From Acidobacteriaceae bacterium (GTDB taxonomy: Bacteria > Acidobacteriota > Terriglobia > Terriglobales > Acidobacteriaceae), in contig PLHW01000039.1 of assembly GCA_003139095.1 (NCBI GenBank), positions 1-64,000 of the forward strand: a DNA stretch of 64,000 bases. Direction: 5' to 3'. The notes below the pieces were generated by a model. It worked only from the letters and a program-made list of their open reading frames with translations, was not told the DNA's origin and ran no database searches. This document shows positions 29,987-39,851 of this stretch, piece after piece. Positions within the stretch are counted from its first letter, which is position 1. Every line of letters starts with the position of its first letter. The translations under genes and the position numbers were made by a program.

Positions 29987-30738
29987 GGGCTGTGAGGCGG
30001 CACTTGAGGATTCGCGCCGCGTTGTTGCCGCTGATGGCGGCGACATCGTCCACGCTCTGGGCAAGATCGCAGGCGCAGACGCCTCCTGGATTTTCGCTGA
30101 ACGGCCTGCCGGTAAATTCGGTGCCGTGGAACATCGTCGTGCTGCTGACGCTGCTGACGCTGGTGCCGACGATCGTGCTTTCGATGACGCCGTTCGTGCG
30201 GCTGCTGGTGGTTTTTCACTTCCTGCGGCAGGCACTTGGAACGCAGACCGCGCCTTCGAACCAAACGCTCATCGGGCTGGCGCTCATCCTGACATTCTTT
30301 CTGATGCAACCCGTGGGCGCCGCCATTTATGACGATGCGGTGGTGCCACTCCAGGCGGGACACATCGATTCGATGACCGCACTGACGCGAGCGGCGGCGC
30401 CGATGCGCCACTTCATGCTCAAGTACACGCGGGAAAAAGATCTGGCGCTGTTTGTTCAACTGGCGCACGCGCCGCGTCCGGCGCGGCCCGAGGATGTGGA
30501 GATGCGCATTGTTGCGCCCGCCTACCTGCTGTCGGAATTGCAGGCGGGATTCCGGATTGGAGCGGCGCTATTTCTTCCGTTTCTGGTGATCGATCTGGTG
30601 ACCGCGGCCATCACTACCTCGGTCGGCATGATGCAGCTGCCACCCGTGGTGATTTCCACGCCGCTCAAGATCCTCTTATTCGTGGTGGTCGACGGGTGGA
30701 ACCTGCTGGTGGGTTCGCTGATGCGGAGCTTTAGCTGA
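29983..30738 (+). CDS. fliP: Flagellar export protein FliP
   Basis: LLTLLTLVPTIVLSMTPFVRLLVVFHFLRQALGTQTAPSNQTLIGLALILTFFLM. Confidence 0.96.
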   Translation: MRAVRRHLRIRAALLPLMAATSSTLWARSQAQTPPGFSLNGLPVNSVPWNIVVLLTLLTLVPTIVLSMTPFVRLLVVFHFLRQALGTQTAPSNQTLIGLALILTFFLMQPVGAAIYDDAVVPLQAGHIDSMTALTRAAAPMRHFMLKYTREKDLALFVQLAHAPRPARPEDVEMRIVAPAYLLSELQAGFRIGAALFLPFLVIDLVTAAITTSVGMMQLPPVVISTPLKILLFVVVDGWNLLVGSLMRSFS

Positions 30739-30747
30739 AGGGCGGAT

Positions 30748-31017
30748 ATGGAGACGGCACAGACAGTAACGCTTTTGCGCAACACGCTGGAGATCGCATT
30801 TGTTCTGGCGGCGCCGCTGCTGGCGATCGCGACCGCGGTCAGTCTGCTGGTGAACGTGGTGCAGGTGCTGACCTCGCTGCAGGACCAGACGATTTCCCAG
30901 GTGCCGCGGCTGATGGCGATGGGAGTTGCGACCCTGCTGCTGACACCGTGGATGTTGCGGAGGCTGGCTGTGTTCACGGTCGGAATGTGGAGCGACTTTC
31001 ATGGGTTCGTGCGATGA
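30748..31017 (+). CDS. fliQ: Flagellar export protein FliQ
   Basis: 89 aa; APLLAIATAVSLLVNVVQVLTSLQDQTISQVPRL. Confidence 0.94.
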   Translation: METAQTVTLLRNTLEIAFVLAAPLLAIATAVSLLVNVVQVLTSLQDQTISQVPRLMAMGVATLLLTPWMLRRLAVFTVGMWSDFHGFVR

Positions 31018-31062
31018 ACGCCGCGTGGCGAAGACATTTTGCCGGGTTGAAAGGTCAGTGGA

Positions 31063-31848
31063 ATGACGATGTCGTTACCGTTCGCGGGTAAATTCGACGC
31101 AGCGCTGCTGGCCTGGATGATTGCGCTGGCGCGGGTGAGCGGACTGATGATGACCGCGCCGTTCCTCGGCAGTGTGGCCGTCCCGCCGCGCATCAAGGCC
31201 GGGTTGGCCCTGCTGCTCACCGTATTTCTGGCGCCGCTGGTGCCGGTGCCAGAGAGCGCGCTGGGCGCGGGCGATGCGGTGCTGCTGCTGGGCGGGGAAT
31301 TCGCAATCGGCTTCATTCTCGGCTTCACGATGCAATTGATCTTCGACGGAGTTTTGCTGGCGGGGCAGACTTGCGGGGTGCAGATGGGTTATTCGCTGGC
31401 GAGCGTGCTGAACCCGGACAGCCAGGCCGATTCGACGGTGCTTTCTACCCTGTATCAACTGGTGGTGACGCTTCTGTTTATCCAGTTCAGCGTTCCGCAC
31501 TGGCTGCTGCGCGGGCTCGGCCGCAGCTTCGACTATCTTCCTCCGGGACATTTCTCACTCACTTGGCCGGCGGTGTCGGGGTTGGTCGGATTCGCATCCG
31601 GCATGTGGCTGACGGGCGTGCAGATTGCGGCGCCGGTGCTGGTGGCAAGTCTGTTCGCCGATGTGGCGCTCGGTTTTCTGGGAAAGGCGTCGCCGCAACT
31701 GCCGGTACTGTTCATCGGCATCTCGCTCAAGAACCTGCTCGGACTTGCACTGATGGGCGGCGCGGTCGCGTACTGGCCGCGTTTTTTTGACGCCCGATTT
31801 TCGCGCGCTCTGGAGGCTTCAGAAAGGATTTTGAAACTCGCTCACTGA
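31063..31848 (+). CDS. fliR: Flagellar export protein FliR
   Basis: Multi-TM; LARVSGLMMTAPFLGSVAVPPRIKAGLAL. Confidence 0.94.
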   Translation: MTMSLPFAGKFDAALLAWMIALARVSGLMMTAPFLGSVAVPPRIKAGLALLLTVFLAPLVPVPESALGAGDAVLLLGGEFAIGFILGFTMQLIFDGVLLAGQTCGVQMGYSLASVLNPDSQADSTVLSTLYQLVVTLLFIQFSVPHWLLRGLGRSFDYLPPGHFSLTWPAVSGLVGFASGMWLTGVQIAAPVLVASLFADVALGFLGKASPQLPVLFIGISLKNLLGLALMGGAVAYWPRFFDARFSRALEASERILKLAH

Positions 31849-31865
31849 TCGCACCGCGTGGCCTT

Positions 31866-32948
31866 ATGCCCGAATCGAACCAGACCGAACAAGCAACCCC
31901 ACGGCGGCGTCAAAAGGCGCGGGAAAAGGGCCAGGTATCGCGCAGCCGCGACCTGATCGGCGCGGCGTCGGCGATCGCCGCGACGATCGTGCTGGTCAGC
32001 AGCATGCCGTCGTTCCCGGCACTGTGGCGGGGGCTGTTGCGCGATTGCCTGGACGGGGCTGTCTCCGGGAACTTGCGCATGGAAACGATGTCTCCATTTA
32101 CGGGCCACGCGCGGCTGTTTGTGGCGACGGGAGCGGCGCTCGGCTTGGGCTGGATTGCCGCTCTGGGCGCGGCGGTGGCGCAGGGAGGGCTGGTGTTTGC
32201 GCCGGCGTCGCTCCTGCCCACGCTCTCACGGATCAGTCCCGCGGCGCGGCTGCGGCAGTTGTTTTCGATTGGAGCGCTGCGCTCCCTGCTGAAGTCGCTG
32301 CTGCCCGCGGGGGCGGTGGTTTACATCGGCGTGGGTTGCCTGCGTCGAGACTGGACCTCGCTGCTGGTGCTGTCGGCGCGCAATGCGCGGGGCGTGGCCA
32401 GCTTTACCGGCGGCCGCGTGTTCGAGATGGCGTGGAAGTCGGCGCTTGTCCTGCTGTTGTGGTCGTTTCTCGATTACGTGTTCGAGCGGCGGCGACTGGA
32501 AAACGACCTCAAGATGAGCCGCCAGGAATTGCGCGACGAATACAAAGAAACGGAAGGCAATCCCATCATTAAGTCGCGCATCCGGCGACTGCAGCGGGCG
32601 GCGCGCCGCCGCCGCATGCTGGAGGACACGAAACGCGCCGCCGTGGTGGTCACCAATCCCACTTCCTACGCGATCGCCCTCGAGTACCACCCGGACATGG
32701 CGGCGCCGATTGTGATCGCCAAGGGGCGGAACTGGCTGGCCTCCCAAATCAAGGAAATCGCGCGCTGGAACAACATACCCATCGTCGAAAACAAACCGCT
32801 GGCGCACCTGCTATACCGCACCGTAGAAATTGGCGGCAGCGTTCCACCGAAACTTTATGCGGTCGTCGCCGAAGTGCTGGCGGCGGTTTACCGGGCGCAG
32901 GCGCGAGCCCTCAACGGCCGCGCAGTTTCGTCCGAGGTACGCCGCTGA
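31866..32948 (+). CDS. flhB: Flagellar export protein FlhB
   Basis: EQATPRRRQKAREKGQVSRSRDL; autocleavage motif NPTSYAIALEY (NPT[SH]). Confidence 0.96.
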   Translation: MPESNQTEQATPRRRQKAREKGQVSRSRDLIGAASAIAATIVLVSSMPSFPALWRGLLRDCLDGAVSGNLRMETMSPFTGHARLFVATGAALGLGWIAALGAAVAQGGLVFAPASLLPTLSRISPAARLRQLFSIGALRSLLKSLLPAGAVVYIGVGCLRRDWTSLLVLSARNARGVASFTGGRVFEMAWKSALVLLLWSFLDYVFERRRLENDLKMSRQELRDEYKETEGNPIIKSRIRRLQRAARRRRMLEDTKRAAVVVTNPTSYAIALEYHPDMAAPIVIAKGRNWLASQIKEIARWNNIPIVENKPLAHLLYRTVEIGGSVPPKLYAVVAEVLAAVYRAQARALNGRAVSSEVRR

Positions 32949-35050
32949 TGCCCGCCGCTCCTGCCATCCCGTCGGCGCGCCACCGCTACAGCGAATGGAT
33001 TGTGCCCATTGCGGCGGTCAGCCTGGTATTTGTGATGCTGGTACCGCTGCCGGCGTTTGTGCTGGATCTGCTGCTGGCGATGAGTATTGCCGCGTCGGTG
33101 CTGGTGCTGCTCAGCGCGCTGCAGATTCTGCGACCGGCGCAATTTTCCGTTTTTCCCAGCTTGCTGCTGCTGCTCACGCTCTTTCGTTTGTCGCTGAATC
33201 TGGCTTCGAGCCGGCGCATTTTGCTGCACGGGAACGAGGGCGCGTCGGCGGCCGGACGCGTGATCGAAGCCTTCGGCCAATTCGTGGTCGGCGGAAACTA
33301 CGTTGTCGGGTTCGTGCTTTTCCTGGCGCTGATCGCCATTCAATACATCGTGGTAAGCCACGGCGCCGTGCGCACGGCGGAAGTCACGGCCCGCTTCACG
33401 CTCGACGCTTTGCCCGGCAAGCAGATGGCGATCGACGCGGACCTGAACGCCGGACTAATCGACGAAGCGCAGGCGCGAGCACGCCGCGAGCAGGTGGCGC
33501 GCGAGGCCGAGTTCTATGGCGCGATGGACGGGGCGGCGCGCTTCAACCAGCGCGATTCGATTGCCACCATTCTGATTACGGGCATCAACATTCTCGCCGG
33601 TTTTCTGATCGGCGTCTTCCAACTCGATATCCCGTTCCGCGAGGCGCTGAAGACCTACACCGTACTCACGGTGGGCGATGGCCTGGTCACGATGATTCCA
33701 TCGTTGCTGGTCTCGATGGCGGGCGGCATGGTGGTGACCCGGGCTTCTTCCGGTTCGACACTATCGGTGGATTTGGGAAGCCAGCTTTTCGGCCGCCGCC
33801 GTCCTCTGCAAATCGCCGCCGGGGTAATGTTCGCCCTGGCCATGATTCCCGGCTTGCCGAAGTTCTCGTTCCTTGCGGTGGGCGCGTTCGCGGCCGTGAT
33901 CGCCTCCCGCCTGCCGGTGGCTGCGAAAGAGGGGGAAAAAGATGGAACTGCGGCGGGTTCGACGGCAGGGGGTCCGGCGGCGGCCGGTGAAAAAGACAAG
34001 AAAGGCGCGAAATCCGATTCACTGGAAGACCTGCTGAAACTGGATGAGCTCTCACTCGAAGTGGGCTACGCGCTGGTGCCGCTGGTAGATGCGCTGCAGG
34101 GGGGGCAACTGCTGGCGCGCGTCAAGTCGCTGCGCAGCAATCTGGCGTTGCAGTTGGGCTTCATCGTTCCTCCCATTCACATCACGGACAATGTGCGGCT
34201 CAAGGCACGCGAGTATGTCATCTCGCTGCGCGGGGTGGAGATTGCGCGCTGGGAGATGCTGGAAGATCGTGTGCTGGCCATCAGCTCGGAGCTTTCTCCG
34301 CCGCCGCTGGCGGGAACTCCGACGCGGGAACCGGCGTTTGGCGTGTCCGCTCTGTGGATTGCGAGCGCGCTCGAATCGCAGGCTCTGGCCAACGGGTACG
34401 CGGTCGTGGATCAAACGTCGGTGCTCTCGACGCATCTTGCGGAACTGATTCGCCAGCATGCGTATGAGCTGTTGACGCGGCAGGAGAGCAAGCGCCTGCT
34501 GGACCGGCTGGGGGAGAGCCATCCCAAGCTGGTGGAGGAATTGGTCCCCAAAGTACTGTCGCTCGGGGAAGTGCAAAAGGTTCTACAGCAATTGTTGCGG
34601 GAGCAGGTCTCGATCCGCGACCTGGCGACCATTCTCGAAGCGCTTTTGGACGCCACGGCGACCACCAAACATCCGGTGTTGCTGGTGGAAGCGGCGCGCC
34701 AGGCGCTGGGGCGCGCGCTGGTTCGTCCGTTGCTCTCCGATGATGGCGGGCTGCGGGTGCTGACGCTCGACCACGCGATTGAGGAAGAACTGAATCGCGC
34801 GTTCGCGCCCCAGGCCGCGCCGGCAACCAGCACGGGATTGCAGCCGTCGTTTGTGCGCCGCGTGCTCGACAGCCTGAAGAATCTGGCGGGAGACCAGGTG
34901 GCGCAAACCGCTCCTATCCTGCTGTGCCCGACGCCGGCACGCTTTCACCTGCGGCGATTGCTCGAACCTTTCCTCCCGAAGGTCGTCGTGCTTTCGCCGC
35001 TTGAAATTCCGCCTGTAGTTCCAGTCCAGTCTTTGGGGATGGTGCGATGA
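32948..35050 (+). CDS. flhA: Flagellar export protein FlhA
   Basis: FPSLLLLLTLFRLSLNLASSRRILL; KQMAIDADLNAGLIDEAQARARREQVAREAEFYGAMDGA. Confidence 0.97.
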   Translation: MPAAPAIPSARHRYSEWIVPIAAVSLVFVMLVPLPAFVLDLLLAMSIAASVLVLLSALQILRPAQFSVFPSLLLLLTLFRLSLNLASSRRILLHGNEGASAAGRVIEAFGQFVVGGNYVVGFVLFLALIAIQYIVVSHGAVRTAEVTARFTLDALPGKQMAIDADLNAGLIDEAQARARREQVAREAEFYGAMDGAARFNQRDSIATILITGINILAGFLIGVFQLDIPFREALKTYTVLTVGDGLVTMIPSLLVSMAGGMVVTRASSGSTLSVDLGSQLFGRRRPLQIAAGVMFALAMIPGLPKFSFLAVGAFAAVIASRLPVAAKEGEKDGTAAGSTAGGPAAAGEKDKKGAKSDSLEDLLKLDELSLEVGYALVPLVDALQGGQLLARVKSLRSNLALQLGFIVPPIHITDNVRLKAREYVISLRGVEIARWEMLEDRVLAISSELSPPPLAGTPTREPAFGVSALWIASALESQALANGYAVVDQTSVLSTHLAELIRQHAYELLTRQESKRLLDRLGESHPKLVEELVPKVLSLGEVQKVLQQLLREQVSIRDLATILEALLDATATTKHPVLLVEAARQALGRALVRPLLSDDGGLRVLTLDHAIEEELNRAFAPQAAPATSTGLQPSFVRRVLDSLKNLAGDQVAQTAPILLCPTPARFHLRRLLEPFLPKVVVLSPLEIPPVVPVQSLGMVR

Positions 35051-35862
35051 ACGGTTCGAAGGAGTCCTCCATGCCGAAACATCCGGCCGATGCTTATCAC
35101 CTGAATGCAAGCGAAGCCGACCGCGAACGAATCCTGATGGATCAGTTGCCGCAGGTGCGCTACATTGCGCGGCGCATTCACGAACGTCTACCGCGCCATG
35201 TTCCGTTCGAGGACCTGGTGCATGCGGGCGTGGTGGGACTGATCGACGCGCTGAGCAAGTTTGACCAGTCCAAACACGTGCAATTCAGCTCGTATGCGAA
35301 GTTCCGCATCCGGGGCGCGATCCTTGACAGCCTGCGCGAACTGGACTGGAGCCCGCGCGAACTGCGGCGCAAGGGACGGCAGGTCGAGGAGGTGTACAAC
35401 CAGATATCGGTGCGGCTGGGACGCACTCCGAATGAAAGCGACCTGGCGCGCGCGATGGGAATGCGGCTGGACGAACTGCAAGCGCTTCTCGCCGAACTTG
35501 ACGTGCTCGAAATCGGCAGCTTGCGGGTCGAATCGGCGCAGAGCGGGAAGGAAGAAGACCTGTCCGACTCAGTGGCGGCAAGGCCCGATGAAACGCCTTT
35601 TTTCCAGTGCCTTCGCTCCGAGATGAAGCACCTGCTTGCCGAGGCCATTGCCGAACTGCCGGAAAAGGAGCAGCGTGTGCTTTCGCTTTATTACTTCGAA
35701 GAACTCACCATGAAAGAAGTCGGGGCCGTTCTCGGAATTGGCGAATCGCGGGTTTCGCAAATCCATTCGCTGGCCATGCTGCGTCTGCGCTCGCGACTCA
35801 GCTTTTTGGACGTAAACCCCGAACCGGCACGCACCAAGGGTGCCGGGGCGGGGTGCATCTAG
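35047..35862 (+). CDS. fliA: Flagellar sigma factor sigma-28 (FliA/WhiG family)
   Basis: FEDLVHAGVVGLIDALSKFDQSKHVQFSSYAKFRIRGAILDSLRELDWSPRELRRKGR. Start may be 35077. Confidence 0.94.
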   Translation: MNGSKESSMPKHPADAYHLNASEADRERILMDQLPQVRYIARRIHERLPRHVPFEDLVHAGVVGLIDALSKFDQSKHVQFSSYAKFRIRGAILDSLRELDWSPRELRRKGRQVEEVYNQISVRLGRTPNESDLARAMGMRLDELQALLAELDVLEIGSLRVESAQSGKEEDLSDSVAARPDETPFFQCLRSEMKHLLAEAIAELPEKEQRVLSLYYFEELTMKEVGAVLGIGESRVSQIHSLAMLRLRSRLSFLDVNPEPARTKGAGAGCI

Positions 35863-35893
35863 GAAGAATCCTGGCAAAGGTCAGAGTTAAGGT

Positions 35894-36877
35894 ATGGAGA
35901 AAGTTCTCAATCAGGGCGAAATCGATGCCATGGCTCGAGCCGCGCTTTCCGGCCAGGCTGGGAGCGCTTCCGCCCCAACCACCGGGCCACTTGTCCAGCC
36001 ATGGGACATACGGCAGGCGGGGCAGATCGGACGCGAGCAGTTGCGCGCGATCAATCAGCTCCACGAATCGTTTGCGCGAACCTTGAGCACATCGCTGGGC
36101 GGATTCTTGCGCGTGGTTTTCGATTGCAGCCTGGTGTCCGCCGAGCACCTGACCTATCGCGAGTTTTTGCAAAGAGTGCCGGAGAAAGCGTTCCTCGCTT
36201 CCTGCGACATCAGCCCGTTCGGATCGGTCGGGGTTCTTCAATTCGACCTCGGCATCGCGTTTCCGATCATTGACATCATGCTCGGAGGGGAAGGCAAACT
36301 GGACGAGATCAGCCGCGAGCTTACCGAGATCGAAGAGCAGATTCTGGAGAGTATTGTGCGCATCATTTACCGTGACCTCGGAGCCAGTTGGCAGGCGATC
36401 AAGCTGGAGTTCAACTATGGATCGTGCCAGCCGATCTCGCAGGCTGCGCGGCTGATGCCGCCCGACGAAAAGAATCTCTGCCTGAGCTTTGAAATCCGAA
36501 TCTCGGAGGCGACCGGCTGCCTCAACGTGGCGGTTCCGGCGCTGGTGTCGAACGCGCTGCTGCGGAAGATTTCCGCAGCCACCAGCTACCACCGGCCCGG
36601 CAATCCCGAAGAGGCTCGCAGGCAGATCCAACAGCGGCTGCTCGACTGCCCCTTCGCGGTCGAACTCACGATGCCGCGGCTGGGTGTCGCGCTGGAAAAT
36701 CTCTCGCGGCTGAAGCCCGGCGATTTTCTGGCCTTTGAGCGGAGCGCGTCGACTCCGGGAATTCTCGAGGTCAGCGAAGTCCCGCTCTGTACCGCAATGC
36801 CGGTGCGCGTGAATGCGCGGCGTGCTGCCCGCGTCTGCGATTTGAATGTGAAGGGACCTTCAGGAGATGAACAATGA
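35894..36877 (+). CDS. fliM: Flagellar motor switch protein FliM
   Basis: VLNQGEIDAM CheY-binding-like N-terminus; MLGGEGKLDEISRELTEIEEQILESIVRIIYRDL. Confidence 0.95.
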   Translation: MEKVLNQGEIDAMARAALSGQAGSASAPTTGPLVQPWDIRQAGQIGREQLRAINQLHESFARTLSTSLGGFLRVVFDCSLVSAEHLTYREFLQRVPEKAFLASCDISPFGSVGVLQFDLGIAFPIIDIMLGGEGKLDEISRELTEIEEQILESIVRIIYRDLGASWQAIKLEFNYGSCQPISQAARLMPPDEKNLCLSFEIRISEATGCLNVAVPALVSNALLRKISAATSYHRPGNPEEARRQIQQRLLDCPFAVELTMPRLGVALENLSRLKPGDFLAFERSASTPGILEVSEVPLCTAMPVRVNARRAARVCDLNVKGPSGDEQ

Positions 36878-37770
36878 CCGACGAAGCCCATGGAGCGCCG
36901 GCCCCCGAACTTCAGGTGTGGTTCGACGCCTGGAAGACCTGCACGCAGAATGTCCTCTCGCAGATCTCCGGCCAGTCAAATTTGTTTGAGCTGGGTGCGG
37001 ACACGATTGAGGCCGCTGACTCGGACCTGCGCTACACGGTTACAGTCACGGGCGCCGTCCAGGGGGAGATTGCTCTTCGCCTGCCGCTTATTTCCGGCAT
37101 CGGGATGGGCCGCAAGTTTCTCGGAGAGGCGGGGAAGCCCGCCGAGCCGTCTGCCACGCCAGAGGCTCCGACGATCTCAAATGACGAGCGGGAAGCCCTG
37201 GATGAGCTCTTGCGTCAGATTGCCGGGTTGATTGCGACTGCGGTCGCGGCTTCGGTCGGGGGCGAAGTTCAACTGCAACTCTCTCGCGCCGAAGCGCCGT
37301 GGGCGGGGGCGGCGGACGCCGTGGCAACACTCCGTACGCGGGATGAAGCCGGAGCCGAGATCGCGTTTGAGATTTGCATCAGCCCCGCCCTTGCCGCGGC
37401 GATTATCGCTCGAGTTCGAGCCGCCGAATCTTCCCAGAATTCCGCGGCGTCTGCAACTATGCCGTCGACCGAGGCAGTACGCGCCACACTACCGCCTTCC
37501 GCGGCGGGTTATCGGCGATTGCTCGAAGTGGGACTTGGGGTGAAACTTCGCTTCGGGACGCGGCGAATGCTTTTGCGCGATGTGCTGGCGCTTGGCTCGG
37601 GGCTGGTCGTTGAACTTGAAAACCCGCTCAACTCGCCCGTCGACCTGCTCCTGGATGGGCGAATAGTCGCACGCGGGGACGTGGTCGTGATCGACGGCAA
37701 ATACGGATTGCGTGTGACCGACGTGGTCGATTCCGATCCGGGCGCGGGCGGTGCGGGCCATCCGAATTGA
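36874..37770 (+). CDS. Second FliN/FliY-type switch protein with N-terminal CheC/FliY-like region
   Basis: C-terminal SpoA-like LLEVGLGVKLRFGTRRMLLRDVLALGSGLVVELENPLNSPVDLLLDGRIVARGDVVVIDGKYGLRVTDV. Confidence 0.82.
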   Translation: MTDEAHGAPAPELQVWFDAWKTCTQNVLSQISGQSNLFELGADTIEAADSDLRYTVTVTGAVQGEIALRLPLISGIGMGRKFLGEAGKPAEPSATPEAPTISNDEREALDELLRQIAGLIATAVAASVGGEVQLQLSRAEAPWAGAADAVATLRTRDEAGAEIAFEICISPALAAAIIARVRAAESSQNSAASATMPSTEAVRATLPPSAAGYRRLLEVGLGVKLRFGTRRMLLRDVLALGSGLVVELENPLNSPVDLLLDGRIVARGDVVVIDGKYGLRVTDVVDSDPGAGGAGHPN

Positions 37771-37792
37771 TTTCTAACTACGAGGACTTGCT

Positions 37793-38716
37793 GTGATTGC
37801 CGATCTTCGGAAATCGCTCGGAAAATCGCTGGCGCGACCGGCCATCTGGATCAAGCGTCGCCAGGCAGATGCCAAGAGCCCGGAGTGCGCGCTGCTCTCT
37901 TGCGCTGGGCCGAAGACGATTTGGGAGCGTCTGCGCCGCCGCCATACGGGGACCTTTCTGCATGGGAAGTTTTATTGCCAGCCGCGCTGCCTTGAAACCG
38001 AACTGGTGGGACAAATTTCGAGGCTGCGCGCAATGAGCGCGCCGGTGCAGCCCGCCAATCGGATTCCTCTTGGCCTTCTGATGGTGGCTCGGGGCAAGCT
38101 TACGCACATTGAAGTGCGGGCGGCGCTCGAGGCGCAGCGACGTGCCCGCTACGGAAAGATCGGAGAATGGTTCGAGAAGCTGGGCTTCGCAACCGAGCAG
38201 GATGTGACTGCCGCGCTGGCGCTGCAGTGGGGGTGCCCGGTGGTTTCGTCGATGGATCTCGCAGCGGTTACGTCGCATGGGAGCATTCCGCTTCCAATCC
38301 TGGAAGCCTTCCACATGCTCCCGATCAACTATGCGGCCACGACCAATACGCTTTACGTGGCGTTCGGAGAGCGCGTCGATCATGCCGCTCTCTACGCCAT
38401 CGAACGAATTCTTGACTGCCGAACTCAGGCCTGCGTCGCGCCTCGCGCGAGCATTGCGTGCGAGCTTGAAACGATGCGGCAAGCAAGCCGTCCGGACGAC
38501 GTCGAGTTTGTCACGCGGGATCTGAGCGAAATGTCGCGCATCACCTCGAGCTACGTGAGCCGGCTCAGCCCGGAGGAAGTCTGCCTCAGCCGCATCGGAG
38601 GGTTCATCTGGCTCCGCCTTAAAACACGCTCATCCGCCACGAATTTACTGTTCTGCATGCCATCTAACTTGCCGGGCCCAAAGAGCGCTGCAAGACTTGT
38701 GAAGGAGTTCGTTTGA
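37793..38716 (+). CDS. Stand-alone GspE N-terminal (MshEN-like) domain protein
   Basis: Tandem PLGLLMVARGKLTHIEVRAALEAQ / KIGEWFEKLGFATEQDVTAALALQWGCPVV; no ATPase domain. GTG start. Confidence 0.75.
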   Translation: MIADLRKSLGKSLARPAIWIKRRQADAKSPECALLSCAGPKTIWERLRRRHTGTFLHGKFYCQPRCLETELVGQISRLRAMSAPVQPANRIPLGLLMVARGKLTHIEVRAALEAQRRARYGKIGEWFEKLGFATEQDVTAALALQWGCPVVSSMDLAAVTSHGSIPLPILEAFHMLPINYAATTNTLYVAFGERVDHAALYAIERILDCRTQACVAPRASIACELETMRQASRPDDVEFVTRDLSEMSRITSSYVSRLSPEEVCLSRIGGFIWLRLKTRSSATNLLFCMPSNLPGPKSAARLVKEFV

Positions 38717-38736
38717 GGGCGAGCCCGGTGATCGTG

Positions 38737-39849
38737 CTACAACGTTCTCTTGAACAGGGGCACCGCCAAGGCCAGCGTGCCAAGCGCAAAGCAGGATAGG
38801 AAAAGTAAATCGGGGAGAATGGGAGCCAGGCCCGTTTCTTTCAGCAGCAGGCACTTGAAGCCATGGACGGCGTAAGTGAACGGGTCGACAAATGCGATGG
38901 CCCGCAGCCACGCCGGGAATGCCTGTACCGGGTAGATCGCTCCGCTTGGAAAAAAAAGCAAAGTATTCAAAATGCCAAAAGTGGCGCGCGGGACAAGGGG
39001 ATCTTCGACGCGCACCATCATCAGAAACATCATGGTATTAAATGCGGTCGCGGTCGCCACGATCATGAGGAGTAGGCCGAGGATGATCGTGGGGTGGAAA
39101 ATCGTCCCCACGCCCGCCAGCAATGACCCGATCATGGTGATGACGATTCCAGTCAGGATGCCCTTGATTGCACCGGCACCGTTGAGGCCAAACACCAACT
39201 CGGTTTTAGTAATGGGGGTCACGAGATAGCCTTCATGCACGCCGCGTGCCTTGTCGTCGATGTAGAGCATTCCGCCGCCGATCATCGCGGACACGAACAT
39301 CGCGAGGGCGATAGAGCCTGGCAGCAGGAACTTCATGTATTCGATGTAGGGATAGAGCTCGACAATATTCAGAGCGGTTTGCTGCAAAAGCCGCGGCTCG
39401 ATGTCAGGTTGGTTCAGAGCATCGGTGAGGGCGGTCATGCTGTCCTCGAGCGTGGCGCTCATGAAGTTGTCGCTGTTGTCGACGATCAAGGCAATCTGCG
39501 GATGGTTCTTTTCGTAGACCATTTTCGAGTACTGTGCGGGGATGATCACGGCCCCCTGAATCTTTCCGTTGCGCACATCTTCTCGCGCCTTCACTTCGTC
39601 ATCGTAGGGAACTGTTGCGAAGGTGCGTGACGCTGCCCGCACGGAGTCGAACGCCTCCTTGATGCGAATCGCCTGCGTACCATGATCCTCGTCGACAATG
39701 CCCATCTTCGCGTCGCGAATCTTCCCGCCGAATGCGTTGCCGAGGACAATCAATTGCACGAGAGGGAAGATCATGGAGACCATCATCAGGGTCGGTGAGC
39801 GAAAAAACTTGCGCATCTCGCGCTCGATGATTGCCAATGTCCGATGCAT
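38737..39849 (-). CDS. ABC-2 type exporter permease
   Basis: N-terminal TM, large loop, five C-terminal TMs; FPSGAIYPVQAFPAWLRAIAFVDPFTYAVHGFK. Confidence 0.92.
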   Translation of the reverse strand: MHRTLAIIEREMRKFFRSPTLMMVSMIFPLVQLIVLGNAFGGKIRDAKMGIVDEDHGTQAIRIKEAFDSVRAASRTFATVPYDDEVKAREDVRNGKIQGAVIIPAQYSKMVYEKNHPQIALIVDNSDNFMSATLEDSMTALTDALNQPDIEPRLLQQTALNIVELYPYIEYMKFLLPGSIALAMFVSAMIGGGMLYIDDKARGVHEGYLVTPITKTELVFGLNGAGAIKGILTGIVITMIGSLLAGVGTIFHPTIILGLLLMIVATATAFNTMMFLMMVRVEDPLVPRATFGILNTLLFFPSGAIYPVQAFPAWLRAIAFVDPFTYAVHGFKCLLLKETGLAPILPDLLFLSCFALGTLALAVPLFKRTL

Positions 39850-39851
39850 TA

